Below, piece after piece: positions 48,240 through 60,179 of a stretch of 64,000 bases of DNA. The position numbers and the translations under genes are program-made. The notes beneath the pieces were generated by a model, which did no database searches, was not told where the DNA came from, and saw only the letters and a list, made by a program, of their open reading frames with translations. Numbering within the stretch: the stretch's first letter is position 1; every line of letters begins with the position of its first letter. This DNA comes from Lepus europaeus (lineage: Eukaryota; Chordata; Mammalia; Lagomorpha; Leporidae): NCBI RefSeq assembly GCF_033115175.1, contig NC_084827.1, positions 126,565,701-126,629,700 of the forward strand, in the 5' to 3' direction.

Positions 48240-48815
48240 ATTTCATATTATGTTACTGTACTTCTCCCAACTGTCTAAGAGTTCCTCCTTTCCCTCACAG
48301 TTAAATCCAGGCATTACTGCCCTGTCTGTATAATTTGACCCCTTTTACCTGACCTCATCTCTTCTTTTCACCCTTCCTTCTTTAGTTTAAGTTTCCTTGT
48401 TGTCTTTGAGATTTCTCAAACATCCCAGGAATGCTTCTAATTTAGAGCTTTGTGCTGGTGGTTCTTGCCCACTGAAACATGCCAATACCCACACAGCTTA
48501 CTCCCTTGATTCCTTCAAGTCTGCTCAAATATTCCCATTGCAATGAAGTTGATTCTTATCTCTCTATTCATTTTAAATTGCACCTTTATCCCTAACTTCT
48601 GGGACTCTCCATGCCTTTTGTTCTGCTTTTATTCACACTGATGTATTATGTAATTTACTTTAAAAATGTTTGTGTTATGTAATGCTTATTGTTTACTGTT
48701 TCTCTCTCCCAAACAGCAGAAATCTATCTCTATTTTATTTGTTGATATTCCAGGATCCAAAATACTACTTGAAAGATAGTAGTGCTCAACATACATTTGT
48801 TGACTCATTTCTTCT
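48240..48815 (+). mobile_element. L2 LINE 3' end, plus strand
   Basis: 'tcaagtctgctcaaatattc' near 48516, 'ctccatgccttttgttctgc', 'atgtaatttactttaaaaat', 'cagcagaaatctatctctat' and the terminal 'tgctcaacatacatttgttg' follow the L2 3' end in order. The copy is old and non-coding. Confidence 0.75.
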
Positions 48816-48835
48816 TTCCTGGGACCTGACTTTTT

Positions 48836-49084
48836 TTTTTTTTTTTAAAGATTTTACTTATTTATTTGAGAGGTAGACTTACAGACAGAGAAAAGGAAGA
48901 GACAGAGAGAAAGGTCTTCCATCCACTGGTTCAGTCCCCAAATGGGCCGACTGGAAGCCAGGAGCCAAGAGCTTCTTCTGGGTCTCCCATGCAGGTCCAA
49001 GCACTTGGGCCATCTTCTGCTTTCCCAGGCCATAACAGAGAGCTGTACCAGAAGAAGAGCAGCTGGGATACAAACTGGCACTGT
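48836..49084 (-). mobile_element. C-SINE, type A, 5'-truncated
   Basis: It opens with a T-run and 'aaagattttacttatttatt'. It stops at 'caaactggcactgt' without the usual end. 'gacctgacttttt' before and 'gacctcacttttt' after are a one-mismatch duplication. Confidence 0.9.
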
Positions 49085-49147
49085 GACCTCACTTTTTAAA
49101 CTCATCCCTTAATAGCAGTCACCCACTCAGTTTAGGGTACTGAATCT

Positions 49148-49428
49148 CTTTTTTTTTTTTTTTCCAGATTTATTTATTTGAGAGGCAGAGGCAGAGAGAG
49201 AGGTCTTCCATCTGCTGATTCACTCACCAGATGGTGGCAGTGGAAGGAGCTGCCCAGGAGTTTCTTCCAGGTCTCCCACATGGGTGCGGAGTCCCAAACA
49301 CTTGAGCCATCTTCTGCTGCTTTCCCAGGCTGTAGCAGAGAGCTGGACTGGAAGTGGAGCAGCTGGGACTTGAACTGGCGTCCATCTGGGGTGCCGGCAC
49401 TGCAGCAGCTTTACCCGCTACACCGTAG
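49148..49428 (-). mobile_element. C-SINE, type A, shortened
   Basis: It opens with a T-run and 'ccagatttatttatttgaga' and ends 'cgctacaccg'. The exact 10-bp 'tactgaatct' lies at 49138-49147 and 49429-49438. Confidence 0.9.
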
Positions 49429-49504
49429 TACTGAATCTTAAGGCTTGCTTCAGCAATCTGAATCTGAAGCTTTTGGAGAATATCTGCAAACACCATGAAA
49501 ATAG

Positions 49505-49700
49505 TGTTCATCATTCATTAATCAGTTAACTCATTGAAGAAATAGTTTTTCTTGGGTGCTTTTGGCTTAGTGCTGGGGATAGAAACAAATTAAACACAGC
49601 TATTACGTAATGAAAGTTATAGTTTAATAGGGAAAAGACAGCAAATAGTTCATTACAAGAAATGGGGTACTGTGGAACAGTGATTAGATTTAGACAAATT
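49505..49700. mobile_element. L2-like remnant
   Basis: 'cattcattaatcagttaact' followed by 'ttggcttagtgctggggata' and 'gttatagtttaatagggaaa' matches the order of a common L2 3' block. Divergence is high. Confidence 0.45.
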
Positions 49701-49976
49701 AGAGCACTTTTGAGATTTTTTGAGAAGAGGTACATGGATCTGGAGAGAGGTTTGAGCAAAATATATAGATTTGGTAGTTATTGTCATATAGAAAGTGAAT
49801 GAGGTCACTTGGGAAGAATTTGCACATGCAAAGAGAAGGTTAAGAATTGAGTTTTGTGAAATATTTCTAGTGAGAGGGAGAGTATGTAATCATAGAGGCT
49901 GTTTACAAATATTCCTGTTTTTTTTTTTTTTTCCTTCTGGGGAGAAAGTAGGATTGCTTTTTTTTGGTTCTTGGGA

Positions 49977-50571
49977 TGTAATATTACCTGCCTTGGCCAT
50001 TGGAATGTGACCAGGGGTGATGTTGATAGGTTCCTGGTGAGTTAGACAGCAATCAGGGGGTCCTCCCCACTACTTAGAGATGAGAAAATACAAGCAACTA
50101 GCTTCTGTGAGGGTGGTTGATGCCATGTGCTAATCCTTGTAATCAAGATTTTTCTGAGCTGTTGTAGCAGATCTAGGTGATGATAATTCTACTCATTTCA
50201 GATGAAAGTTTCATGTGTTTTCTTTTGAGTTTCCAGTGGACTATCATCCAATTGACCAATGAAAATCATCCCTTCCCTAGACCAATCATGAGAATACCTC
50301 CTTTTACAACCTACAAAACCCTAGACAATCAGCCTTCAAAATGGCTTCCTGCTTTAGGGACTCGTCTCAATGCTGCTGAAAGTTTTTCTCTCACTTTTGT
50401 TTTCTTCAGGGATTCTCAGTGCTGTTGAGTTTTTTCCCCCTCCTTCACTTTTTTTTTTTTTCGTGAACCACTTCTGCTTTACACAATTTTCTTTGTCTGT
50501 GCTCGTTTTTCGTGAACATGAGACACAAATCCGGCAGAGAAAGAATTGAAGTGCAGCAGAGCCCTGCAACA
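49977..50571 (+). mobile_element. Putative solo or 5' LTR of an endogenous retrovirus
   Basis: The stretch from 'tgtaatattacctgcc' to 'gagccctgcaaca' has TG..CA ends. It also has CAAT-like 'gaccaatgaaaatc' and 'gaccaatcatgagaa' blocks and a TATA-like 'ctacaaaaccctag', followed by a C/T-rich and R/U5-like part with 'tttctttgtctgtgctcg'. I see no gag, pol or env beside it, and no clear duplication or primer-binding site. The family is not assigned. Confidence 0.4.
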
Positions 50572-51735
50572 ATGTGAGTCATTTCTTGGGAAGAGCTTTA
50601 AGAGACAGCACGTTGAGTCTGCTGGTTAGCTTTCCCTACCTTGATATTACGAAGTTTGTTGAGTTGGAGCTTTGTCCACCTGATTCTTAGTGATTTTTCA
50701 ATAGCAAAGTGCCTCGAGACCTGTTCTGGACTTGCACTGTGAATGAGGATTACTTTAGTTGGGGTATGCCTCCAGGTTACTTGTTATTGCACTATTACCT
50801 GGTCTTTCCTAATGATTCAAGGAGAGCCTTTGGAAAAGGAGACTTTTAAGGAAGTTAAGAAAGAATGGTGAGCCAAGTTTCAAGGAGACGGAAATATCAA
50901 ATGCTTCATTGTGTAATGTAAATCAGAAAGTGTTCCAAGTCATTTGTAATTTTAGTAAGTTATGTGAAAAAATATAGTCCCTTTCAAATGGTTAACACAG
51001 GGGGAAAAATACAAGTCTGGGTTGTTGTAAAAGTGAGGCTTTTGCTGTTGCATCTCATTTACTTCTCAAATTTTACCAGTTTGGCTTCTGGTCTTACCAA
51101 TTTCTACTCTCCTGTTTCACTGCTCATTTTGAACTTAAATTCCTCCTTATTCTTCTTTCCTTCCTCTGTGCCAGTGGCTTCTCTTTAAGATTCCTTCACA
51201 GTTTCCTCTATCCTTTCTCAGTGGAATCTGAGAAGAAAGCTTATAAGTGCATCTGTACTTGTTCACCTGTGATTCACCCCTTAGCCTACTGGAAACTGAC
51301 TTTTGACCTCATTAATCTACTGACATGGCTCAAGCCATGGAGGATTTTTTTTATCAAACACATATAATTAGATTAAAAAAACTTTCTGTATAAGTCTCTT
51401 TAATTTTATGTTATGACACAGTGAACAATTTGTTGCACTGTTCATTTTGTATTGGCTAAAGAGAAAATTGAACTTGTCAAACTGGTTGGAATAAGCAATA
51501 GTATCGTTTTCATTAGCAGTAAGTCGAAACTTGGAAATTCTTTTCTTTCCCTTGAAATATTACCATTAGTGGCAAATTTGGAAGATGTGCAAGATGTTTT
51601 CTCCTTTTTTAGTAGGAATTTTGACTGCAGGCAGCTTGCCCCACCCGCTTTTTGTTGGTAGTCACACAATACTTGAGCACAAATTTAATGATGCTCTCTT
51701 CAATTTGAGACGTCCCTATAATAATGCAATAATGT
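50572..51735. other. Anonymous DNA
   Basis: No repeat or gene recognised. The first part could be leader sequence of the putative LTR element, but nothing proves it. Confidence 0.4.
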
Positions 51736-51870
51736 TATGAGATGTTTCACAGACATTTTCTCATTTAATCTTCAAATAACTTTTGAAGGGTATTTAATTT
51801 CTTTATTGATGAAGAACTGGAACTCAAAGAAGATAAATTTCCAAATCCCCCCTGCCTCAGCTTTTATGTG
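51736..51870 (-). mobile_element. MIR SINE remnant
   Basis: 'cacagacattttctcattta' plus 'atcttcaaataac' and 'gaagaactggaactcaaaga' are an antisense MIR block. Confidence 0.55.
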
Positions 51871-51990
51871 TGTAATGATCAAATCTGTGTTTTTGAAATC
51901 CAGATTTAGAGCTGTTTCTTCCCTGGCTCAGTACCTGCACACAAGCAACAACATGAATATAGTGACCCTTCAAAATAAGTTAATTTTTCT

Positions 51991-52300
51991 TTCTTTTTTT
52001 TTTTTTTTTTGACAGGCAGAGTTAGTGAGAGAGAGAGAGAGAAAGGTCTTCCTTCCGTTGGTTCACCCCTAAATGGCCGCTATGGCTGGCGCACTGTGCT
52101 GATCCAAAGCCAGGAGCCAGGTGCTTTCTCCTGGTCTCCCATGCAGGTGCAGGGCTCAAGCACTTGGGCCATCCTCCACTGCCTTCCTGGGCCACAACAG
52201 AGAGCTGGACTGGAAGAGGAGCAACCGAGACAGAATCTGGCGCCCTGACTGGGACTAGAACCCAGGGTGCCAGTGCCACAGGCGGAGGATTGGCGCCAGC
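51991..52300 (-). mobile_element. C-SINE, type B, reverse orientation
   Basis: A T-run then 'gacaggcagagttagtgaga' opens it and 'ggattggcgccagc' closes it. The exact 20-bp duplication 'caaaataagttaatttttct' lies at 51971-51990 and 52301-52320, the longest perfect SINE duplication in the window. Confidence 0.97.
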
Positions 52301-52423
52301 CAAAATAAGTTAATTTTTCTAATTGACATTTTTGTTTGAACATTATAGTCATTTGTAGCCTTATCGACATGTTATATATTGACTGAGTTTTGGCATAAAA
52401 TGAGTTTAGTTTGGTACTGTACT

Positions 52424-52742
52424 CTTTTTTTTAAAAAAATTATTTATTTATTTGGAAGTCAGAATTAGAGGGAGAGACAGAGAAAGAGATGTTCACTAGT
52501 TCACTCCCCAAATGGCTACAAAGGCTGGGGCTTGACCAGGCCAAAGCCAGAAGCCACTTCCAGGTTTCCCACGTGGGTGCTGGGGCCCAAGGACCTGGGC
52601 TACCCTCTGCTGCTTTTCCAGGTGCATTAACAGGGAGCTGGATTGGAAGTGGAGCAGCCAGGACTTGAACCGCCACCCATATGGGATGCCAGCACTGCAG
52701 ATGTTGGGGTGGTTTACCCTACTACTCCACAACACTGGCCGC
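52424..52742 (-). mobile_element. C-SINE, type A, reverse orientation
   Basis: It starts 'tttttttttaaaaaaattat' and ends 'cacaacactggccg'. It is moderately diverged and has no clean duplication. Confidence 0.85.
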
Positions 52743-53117
52743 AGCACTAAACACTTTAACAGAAACTCTTTTTTACACCACTCCAGTCTGAACAGACAAT
52801 AGTTGCACTGTTTGTAACATAGAGATGGGTGTTATCCTTTTGTAATGAGAAGAAGTTAAATGATCTTGAGTTAAAATAGTGAAAAAAGTAACTGAATGTG
52901 GTTGTTATCATCCATATAACCACTACTATTGATTGGAGCTTCAGTCAGTCCTAAAATGTTCAGAACAAAATTTTATGAATGTCCTTGGCTCATTTATCAT
53001 TACTTGTGAGTACACAAAACACTATGAGATTGATACATGATAAACTAAAATCTCATCTTTTTAGATACCTTTAAAATGAAAGTAATGGATACATGATCAC
53101 TCAGATTTAAAAATCTG

Positions 53118-53405
53118 GCTTTGGGAACAAGCATTTGGCTTACCAGTTAAGATGCCAGCTGGGATGCCTGCATCCCATATTGCGGTGCCTGGGTTCATGT
53201 CCTGGCTCTACTCCTGATTGCAGCTTCCTGCTAATGTAGAACCTGGGAGGCAGTGGTAATGATTTAGTTTGTTGAATCTCTGCTACCCAGTGAGGGACCT
53301 GCATCCAGTTCCCTAGGCTCTAGCTGTTGTGGCTTTCTGGTGAATGAGCCAGGGGATGAGTACCCTCTCTCTCTGTCTCTCAAAAAATAAATAATAAAGA
53401 AAATC
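53118..53405 (+). mobile_element. Old C-SINE, plus orientation
   Basis: It starts 'ttgggaacaagcatttggct', has 'gggttcatgtcctgg' at the B-box position and ends 'caaaaaataaataataaaga'. It is strongly diverged. Confidence 0.75.
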
Positions 53406-54134
53406 ATGGCTTTCATTGGGATGTCTCTCTAAAAAAAATCTGACATGGTCTTTCATAGCACAGTTTTTATTAATAAAGTCCTTCTCAAAGGCAGCCTCCT
53501 TGAGAAGGTGCACAGACTGTTAGAAATAGTGAAGACAGTATGACTAAGAAGATTAACTGGCTGACTCACCAAGACAATGAATTGAGAGGTTTTATTCTAG
53601 AAGGAAGCTAGAACAAGCAAACAGATGAGCAACCGCTTATTGGAACTGATAGAATTTTTAGCGCCAGCTATATTTACATTTGGGAAATAGTGTGATTTTT
53701 TTTCAGGGATTTAAATATATGATCAAAAGCTTGGAGCAGGAAGAAGGATAGTGCATGTGGGAGATCATGAGGCCACTTGACTGACAAGAGCAGGCAGACA
53801 TGTGCAAACAATAAGGCCAGATTGCAGAGGTTGCTGTAGGTGTTGGAATACATATTTAATGTAGCAAAGAGCTTTTGAAGGTAATTGGCAATGCTTTGGG
53901 CTGAACCTGGGTTTTAGGCAGAGCATCCTCATGATGGGAGAATGACAGTACTTGGTGGTAAGTTGAATATAGAATATAAAGGGAGAGAGTTAAATATATT
54001 TTCAAAAATTACACTCTGAAGTGGTATAGTTTTTAATAGTTAGTATTGCACATAACATTGCCTTAGTTCATCTTTTAACAGAGCCTGTTGGATGTCTTGT
54101 CAACTGATTGATATTTTGCTATTTTCTTTATTAG
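53406..54134. other. Anonymous DNA upstream of the exon candidate
   Basis: No repeat recognised. The last part (54095-54134) is T-rich and ends in 'ctattttctttattag', a good splice-acceptor context. Confidence 0.45.
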
Positions 54135-54249
54135 GACCAGAAGCCAGAAATACAACTTGACAAATATATGAAGATCATCTTTTTGTTAGTGATTGGTGAA
54201 CTAAAATATTTCTTCATCTAAAGTCAAAATGAGTAAGATTTTAAAGAAG
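54135..54249 (+). other. Candidate host exon with a start codon
   Basis: A polypyrimidine tract and AG end at 54134. A 115-bp exon-like block follows, and AAG|gtaaga at 54247-54255 matches the splice-donor consensus. ATG at 54229 opens seven codons (MSKILKK) exactly to the donor, phase 0. A short upstream frame (17 codons from 54168) ends before it. I do not recognise the gene. The block lies in repeat-poor DNA, which fits an exon, but acceptor-donor pairs of this quality also occur by chance. Confidence 0.35.
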
Positions 54250-55895
54250 GTAAGAAAGTTCACTTTAACAAGCCACCATCATATTGTCACATTGGACTTT
54301 CAAGGATCTTTTAAAAAAATACCAGAATTTTTGGAACTTACTACTGAAATTTTGTTCTTGACTCTTGACACTTGCCATTTAGCAGTTGCATGGTATTACT
54401 ATTGTTATAGTTGTTGATGTGTTTACTCTTTTTCATGGGAATGAGACAAGTAGAGGTACAGAAGCTGCTCTGTTTTAAAAACACAGCAGAGATGCTTTGT
54501 GAGTTCAGAAATCAAATTTAAAGGTTACTTACAAGAGGAATGACAGTGAATTTTTTTCTTTTACACAGACATTTATTCAAAATGAGTTCATGATAATGTG
54601 TTCTTTGCTGAATGTTAATCTATGCCATCAATTTAAGGTGTTCTTAGTTTATGTTTCTAAGTTTCTTTTATATGTCAAGTTCTAGAAGGAGTAAACTGGC
54701 TCACCCACTGCTAGGTAATAGCTGGTATTGTCTTTGCTTCAGGGCATTTAAAATGAAATTTTGAGGTATATTGAAAGAAGTTGCCAGTTCACTTACTACA
54801 CAATAACTTGAAATGTGACTGTCTGACTGTCTGAAAGAAGAAAAAAAATCAAGAAATAATTGTGGAATTATTTGGTGGAATTCACAACATAATAACAAGA
54901 AAAGGTTTTCATATTTGATCATAAAGGAAATGAGTCATTTTATTTCATCCTTATAACTGGTACAGTTTCAGCACCTACTAAAAAGTGTGCATGCATTTGA
55001 ATAACTTAAGCAATTATTAAAAGCAAGTTACAGACATAAATGTCATTTACATAAAAAAGGAGACTTGGTTCAAACTGCTAGTGCTTTGAAATTTCCATAA
55101 GAGCAAGTTCAAGTTCAGAACAGGATTCAGTATTTAGTAACAATTCAAGAATTTTCAATCTCTTAATTCCTCTGTGATATCCATGTTCACCATTGAACCA
55201 TTTTAAAAGCAAAGGAATGTTAATGTTGATATGTATCAGCACTTGCAATTGAAAAATTGATTATCAATGGTGAATAATGATGACTCCAAGTAGCAGTTTG
55301 ATTTATAATTTAGGTGTTAGAATGTAATAAAATACTTTTTATTGTGGTTGTAATCACTGGAAGTGTAATCTGAATTACTTCAAATAACAATACTTTCTTT
55401 TGATCTTTCCCAAATAATGTTTCAAAGTAAAAAGATGCCTTTTCCTTTTTTTTTTCATGTTTCTCAACCTTTACTTATCATGTCAAAGGTGGTTATTTCT
55501 TAACTAGATCCCAGCCTTGCAAAGTAGCTAGAGATTTAATTGCATCATTAATTTGGAAAATAAATTTCAAACTATTCATGCTGTCTTATCTAGTTATTAT
55601 ATTATTAAGAGTAAATATATTATCAAACTCAGTAGGAAGCCACAAAGTTGATAAACAAGATTTCCAAAGGAAGTAACTGAGTATATACAAAATAACAAAG
55701 AAAAATAAAAGTTAGTAAAATGGAGCAGGTACTCATTTAAATTAACAAAATTTGTATTGAAAGATGTGACAAAAAATACTTTGTATTCCTACATTGCCAT
55801 ATGATATTGCTATTATTTGAAGATAAAACTAGACATGGAAAATATCTGACGTTGAAATTTATCTAAGCAGGGTTTATATGTGTTTCTGAACCAGC
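54250..55895. other. Anonymous AT-rich DNA
   Basis: About 1.6 kb without a SINE, LINE or gene that I can identify. Confidence 0.5.
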
Positions 55896-55899
55896 TTTA

Positions 55900-56060
55900 A
55901 TTTTTGAGGTGTTCTTTTAAGTACTTACATCTATTAGCTCATTTACTTCTTAGAACAACATCAGGTAGAAACTCTTGTTGAGGACCATTTTGTAGATGAG
56001 GAAGTTCAGGAAAGTATAGTTGAGAACTCCAAATGGACAAATGTTGCTTAGTAGCTATGT
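55900..56060 (-). mobile_element. MIR SINE remnant
   Basis: 'agtacttacatctattagct' then 'cttagaacaacatcaggtag' then 'attttgtagatgaggaagtt' and 'agtagctatgtggctttggg' nearby are MIR blocks. Confidence 0.5.
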
Positions 56061-56489
56061 GGCTTTGGGTCTGAGTTCTGTCACTATTTGAGACTTTTGT
56101 TTCATGATTCTTTCCCATTTCCTGTAGTCCTTCTGTCATTAACTGCTATAATTTATTCATTTCTGTGGATCGGTTTTTCCAGATTCTATTTATGTGATTG
56201 ACCTCATGTAGCTCAAAGTCTTTAGTTTAGTGAATCACAGCCATCAGTCTGAGGACTTGAGCTATTTTGTAATGAAGTTTCAGCACTTGCTCACTTAACC
56301 TATTGATTTAGTTCTGGGTTTCAAAAAGTGGTTCATACACAATGGCTATTATTTATAGACTGCTGCAGGAAGCACCGTTTACAGCCATTTGTTAGCACTT
56401 GCAGAGCCACTTTCTAATCTTTTGAATGTCTTGCTGTATCTACTTTTGTTCCCTGTATTTTATTCTCTATTACAGAACAGTCAGAACTA

Positions 56490-56880
56490 CTATTTTATCA
56501 TGTAAATTGGATCGTGTCACTTCCTTTCCAAAATTCTTTGAAGCTTTCCATTGCTCTTAGAATAAAATCCCAACTCCTACTCAGGTACATAGGACCAAAA
56601 ATAAGCTTGTTCTTGCCTACCTCTTTGATCCATCTACCTCTCTTTTCTTGTTCTCTTAAATGTGCCAGTATACAGCTGTTCCTCTTTATTCTTTTTTTAT
56701 GTTTAACTCCTTAGTTCCTTGCGTATTTCACATTTCTCTTCTCCACAAAGGCATTCCCTGGCCCTCTGGCTATACTACTTTCCTTGTAGTTCTTCTTACG
56801 GTACTCTGCTCTTTTGTTTCAGAGTTATCACCTCAGTTCATGGTTCTATATTTAATTTTCCACCCAAAGTCCTTATTTTA
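56490..56880 (+). mobile_element. L2 LINE, left half (split by an ancient L1)
   Basis: 'gatcgtgtcacttcctttcc' then 'agaataaaatcccaactcct' then 'ttcttgcctacctctttgat' are L2 landmarks. The terminal L2 block appears only at 58185, so the L1M between them split it. Confidence 0.65.
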
Positions 56881-57042
56881 TATTGAGATTCATTCTTAGA
56901 GTGTTATATTCTATGGGTCTGAACAAATGTATAATAAACCTCTGCAATTTCAGGATTATTCTGAGTAGTTTTGCTGCCTGGAAGGTCCTCTGTGCTCTGT
57001 CCACTCATTCCTTTCTCCCTCCTGACGCCTGGAAACATCTAA

Positions 57043-57396
57043 TTTTTTTTTTAAGATTTATTTATTTATTTGAAAGTTAGAGTTACACAGAGAGAGAATG
57101 AGAGAGAGAGAGAGAGAGAGGAAGGGAGGGAGGGAAGAAGGGAGGGGTCTTCCATCTGCTGGTTCACTCCCCAGTTGGCCACAATGGCCAGAGCTGTGCC
57201 GATCCAAAGCCAGGAGCTTCCTCTGGGTCTTCTCATGTGGGTGCAGGGGCCCAAAGACTTGGGCCATCTTCCACTGCTTTCCCAGGCTATAGCAGAGAGC
57301 TGGATTGGAAGTGGAGCAGCTGGGACTTGAACTGGCACCCATATGGATGCCGGCACTGCAGGTGGTGACTTTACTCACTACGCCATGGTGCCAGCC
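57043..57396 (-). mobile_element. C-SINE, type A, with expanded purine tract
   Basis: It opens 'tttttttttaagatttattt' and ends 'catggtgccagcc'. A (ga)n then (ggga)n tract at about 57092-57146 enlarges the GA-rich segment. Confidence 0.9.
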
Positions 57397-57579
57397 ACAC
57401 CATTGATCTTTTTATGGTCTCAATAGTTTTGCCTTTTCCAGATGTCATGTAGTTCTCACCATACTGCACATACTTTTTAAGATTGGCTTCTTTCACTTAG
57501 TAATATACATTTAAGGTTTTCCTCATAGGTTTGTATGGCTTGGTGGATCATTTCTTTTTCTCATTGAAACTGTTATACT

Positions 57580-57826
57580 GGGGCTGGTGCTGTGGCATAG
57601 TGGGTAAAGCTTCAGCCTGCAGGTTCGGCATCCCATATGGATGTCGGTTTGAGTCCCGGCTGTTCCACTTCCGATCCAGCTCTCTGCTATGGCCTGGGAT
57701 GGCCCAAATGCTTGGGCCCCTGCACCCATGTGGGAGACCCGGAGGAAGCTCCTGGCTCCTGGCTTTGGACCAGCACAGCACCGGCCATTGTGGCCAAATG
57801 GGGAGTGAACCAGTGGATGGAAGACA

Positions 57827-57875
<49 letters not shown>

Positions 57876-57948
57876 GCCTCTCCTTCTCTCTGTGTGTAAC
57901 TCTGACTTTCAAATAAATAAATAAATAAATCTTTAAAAAAGGAAAAAA
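57580..57948 (+). mobile_element. C-SINE, type A, plus orientation
   Basis: It starts 'ggggctggtgctgtggcata', has the B-box-like 'gtttgagtccc' at 57648, a (ct)n run at 57830-57880 and 'caaataaataaataaataaa' at the end. The 11-bp 'gaaactgttat' flanks it (57566-57576 and 57949-57959). Confidence 0.95.
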
Positions 57949-58184
57949 GAAACTGTTATGCAACAATTTATTTATCCATTCTCTTACTGAAGGACATCTT
58001 GGTTGTTTCCAAGTTTTGTCAGTTTTGAAGAATTGACTTCTGTTAGACAGCTGTGTTCAGGCTTTGTGTAGACATAAATTGTCAACCTCTTAGTAAGTAA
58101 TGAGGAGTGTTATTGCTGGGTCATATGGTAGGTTCTAATATTTATTAATTTGTACCTTTTAAGAGTGACTTTCGTATCCACAAA

Positions 58185-58290
58185 ACTGTAAGCTTATTGA
58201 AGATAGGAACTCTATCTCCTTTGTTCACTGTACTTTCATCATTCAGCAGTCTAATGTACATAGTGGATTCTTAATAAATACTTGTGGAAT
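58185..58290 (+). mobile_element. L2 LINE 3' terminus, right half of the split copy
   Basis: 'actgtaagcttattgaagat', 'aggaactctatctcctttgt', 'tggattcttaataaatactt' and 'gtggaat' form the well-known L2 3' end. Confidence 0.75.
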
Positions 58291-59413
58291 ATGGTTACAT
58301 CCTTACATATTTAAATGTGTTTCAAAGATGGTAACAGAGATAGGAACATAATATAGATGTCCTAATTAAAACCTAATAAAGAGTCCAAATTCTTGATATA
58401 GATGTGAAGAGTCCAAATTTGAGGTTACTTAGCACAAAAATTCAAAAATGTTGGAGGTAGGACTATGTTTTAACTTTATATATCTGTCCCATTACATTCT
58501 GTACAAATTGTTTTTATACAGAGATCAAGCTAAAATAAAATCATTGTAGAAGATAATGATTTCTGTTTATACAAAAATCAGTAGTATAAAGTATCAAAAC
58601 CTGTCACCTCAAAAGATTCCACTTTGGGATAAGGATTATTTTGAGCTAAGGCAATTGAGAAGCCACAGATGCAGAAAGAGCTCAATGCCCTCCTCACACC
58701 TGCCTGAAAGCAGGACACAAGTTTTCCTTCTGTGAAAAGTCCTCTCTGCCCCACTTCTCCTACCTTAGAAGGAGGATAGCGGTCATTATCACTGGAGACA
58801 GAAAGTCAGTACTGAGATGGATCTGCACAAACAAATCTCACTAAAATCACACCTTTTGTTAGTTTTCTTGTATATTTACCTTCCAATATTTTACTACACT
58901 TAGAAACGCAAAATTTTTTTCCTTCACTTTCCTATAAACTAATTGCATGTTTAAAATGTAATCTCTGAGTCTAACTGCCTCTTTGGGTCCTCATTTTTTT
59001 ATATAGGCCTATGTGCATGTAAAAATTAAAATATTAACAACATATAAAATTTATGTTTTTTCCTAGTACTCTGTCTTGAGAATTGAATTCTTAGGCCCAG
59101 GCCACTGAACCTGGGATGGTGGAGGAAAAGTTTTAAAGTTTTTTAAAGTCTTCATAACACTAGTAAATCTTAGACGAGCTCCCCTTATGAATGATCAGAG
59201 TTGCAGCTCTTGCTTTCTTGGTGAGTAGATGAGGGCTTGCAGCCTTTGACTTCTTACCTGTTAGCTATAACTTTGAGGCTTCTGTTTGTGCTGTGCTAAG
59301 ACTTTTCAACTGTAATTATTGACTATGCTGCATGGGCTCCTTTGCCAAGACCACCTAGGCTTTCATGTTTTGCCTCTCATTTTCGCCTAATGGGCATGTG
59401 AGTATTTACATTT
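58291..59413. other. Anonymous DNA
   Basis: About 1.1 kb. The block near 58640-58850 ('gaagccacagatgcagaaag', 'cacacctgcctgaaagcagg') has the look of an old LTR or DNA-transposon remnant, but I could not place it. The rest is unassigned. Confidence 0.35.
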
Positions 59414-59432
59414 AAATTAATGGAAATTTCCA

Positions 59433-59772
59433 GCCGTGGCTTAACAGGCTAATCCTTCGCCTTGTGGTGCCGGCACACCCGGGTTCTAGTCACAGTTGGG
59501 GCGCCGGATTCTATCCCGGTTGCCCCTCTTCCAGGCCAGCTCTCTGCTATGGCCCGGGAAGGCAGTGGAGGATGTCCCAAGTCTTTGGGCCCTGCACCTG
59601 CATGAGAGACCAGGAGAAGCACCTGGCTCCTGGCTTCGGATCAGCGCGATGAACCAGCCGCAGCGGCCATTGGAGGGTGAACCAATGGCAAAAAGGAAGA
59701 CCTTTCTCTCTGTCTCTCTCTCACTATCCACTCTGCCTGTCAAAAAAAAAAAAATTAAAAAATTAAAAAATT
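59433..59772 (+). mobile_element. C-SINE, type B, slightly 5'-truncated
   Basis: It starts 'gccgtggcttaacaggctaa', lacking the first bases, and ends 'ctctgcctgtc' with an A-rich, AATT-containing tail. The 19-bp flanks 59414-59432 and 59773-59791 agree except at two positions. Confidence 0.92.
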
Positions 59773-59791
59773 AAATTAATAGGAATTTCCA

Positions 59792-60179
59792 AGTGGCTAC
59801 CATATTGAACAGAGCAGATACAGAACACGTTCATCATTACAGAAAGTTCTACTCCACAACATTACCTTAGGTTGTTCCTGATTGCATTATAAATGAAAAT
59901 AATCACATGGTTTCTCATATTTGAGTTTATGTAACTATACTGCTTTCATGTCATATAAATGAAATTTAAGTCATAGGATCAGCTAAAATGGAACAATAAT
60001 CAATATTTAATTGTCTTATGCTTTTGAAAGATAATGAAAGTAGTAAACCATTAACACTTTAGGAAAAAAACACTAGGGATTAGAAACTGTTTGGCCTAGA
60101 TGAAAAGAAGGAGGAGGTGATATTTATGTAGTTCTTCAGCTTCAAGATGTCTGTTTCTTTTTTATGATAACTGTGTCTG
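59792..60179. other. Anonymous DNA
   Basis: Nothing recognised. Confidence 0.45.

Larger units (their letters stand above)
56880..58165 (-). mobile_element. Ancient L1 (L1M type), reverse orientation
   Basis: 'gaacaaatgtataataaacc', 'ggtcctctgtgctctgtcca', 'tttgccttttccagatgtca', 'gattggcttctttcacttag', 'tactgaaggacatcttggtt' and 'ttgctgggtcatatggtagg' follow an old mammalian L1 3' region. C-SINEs at 57043 and 57580 interrupt it. Confidence 0.75.
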
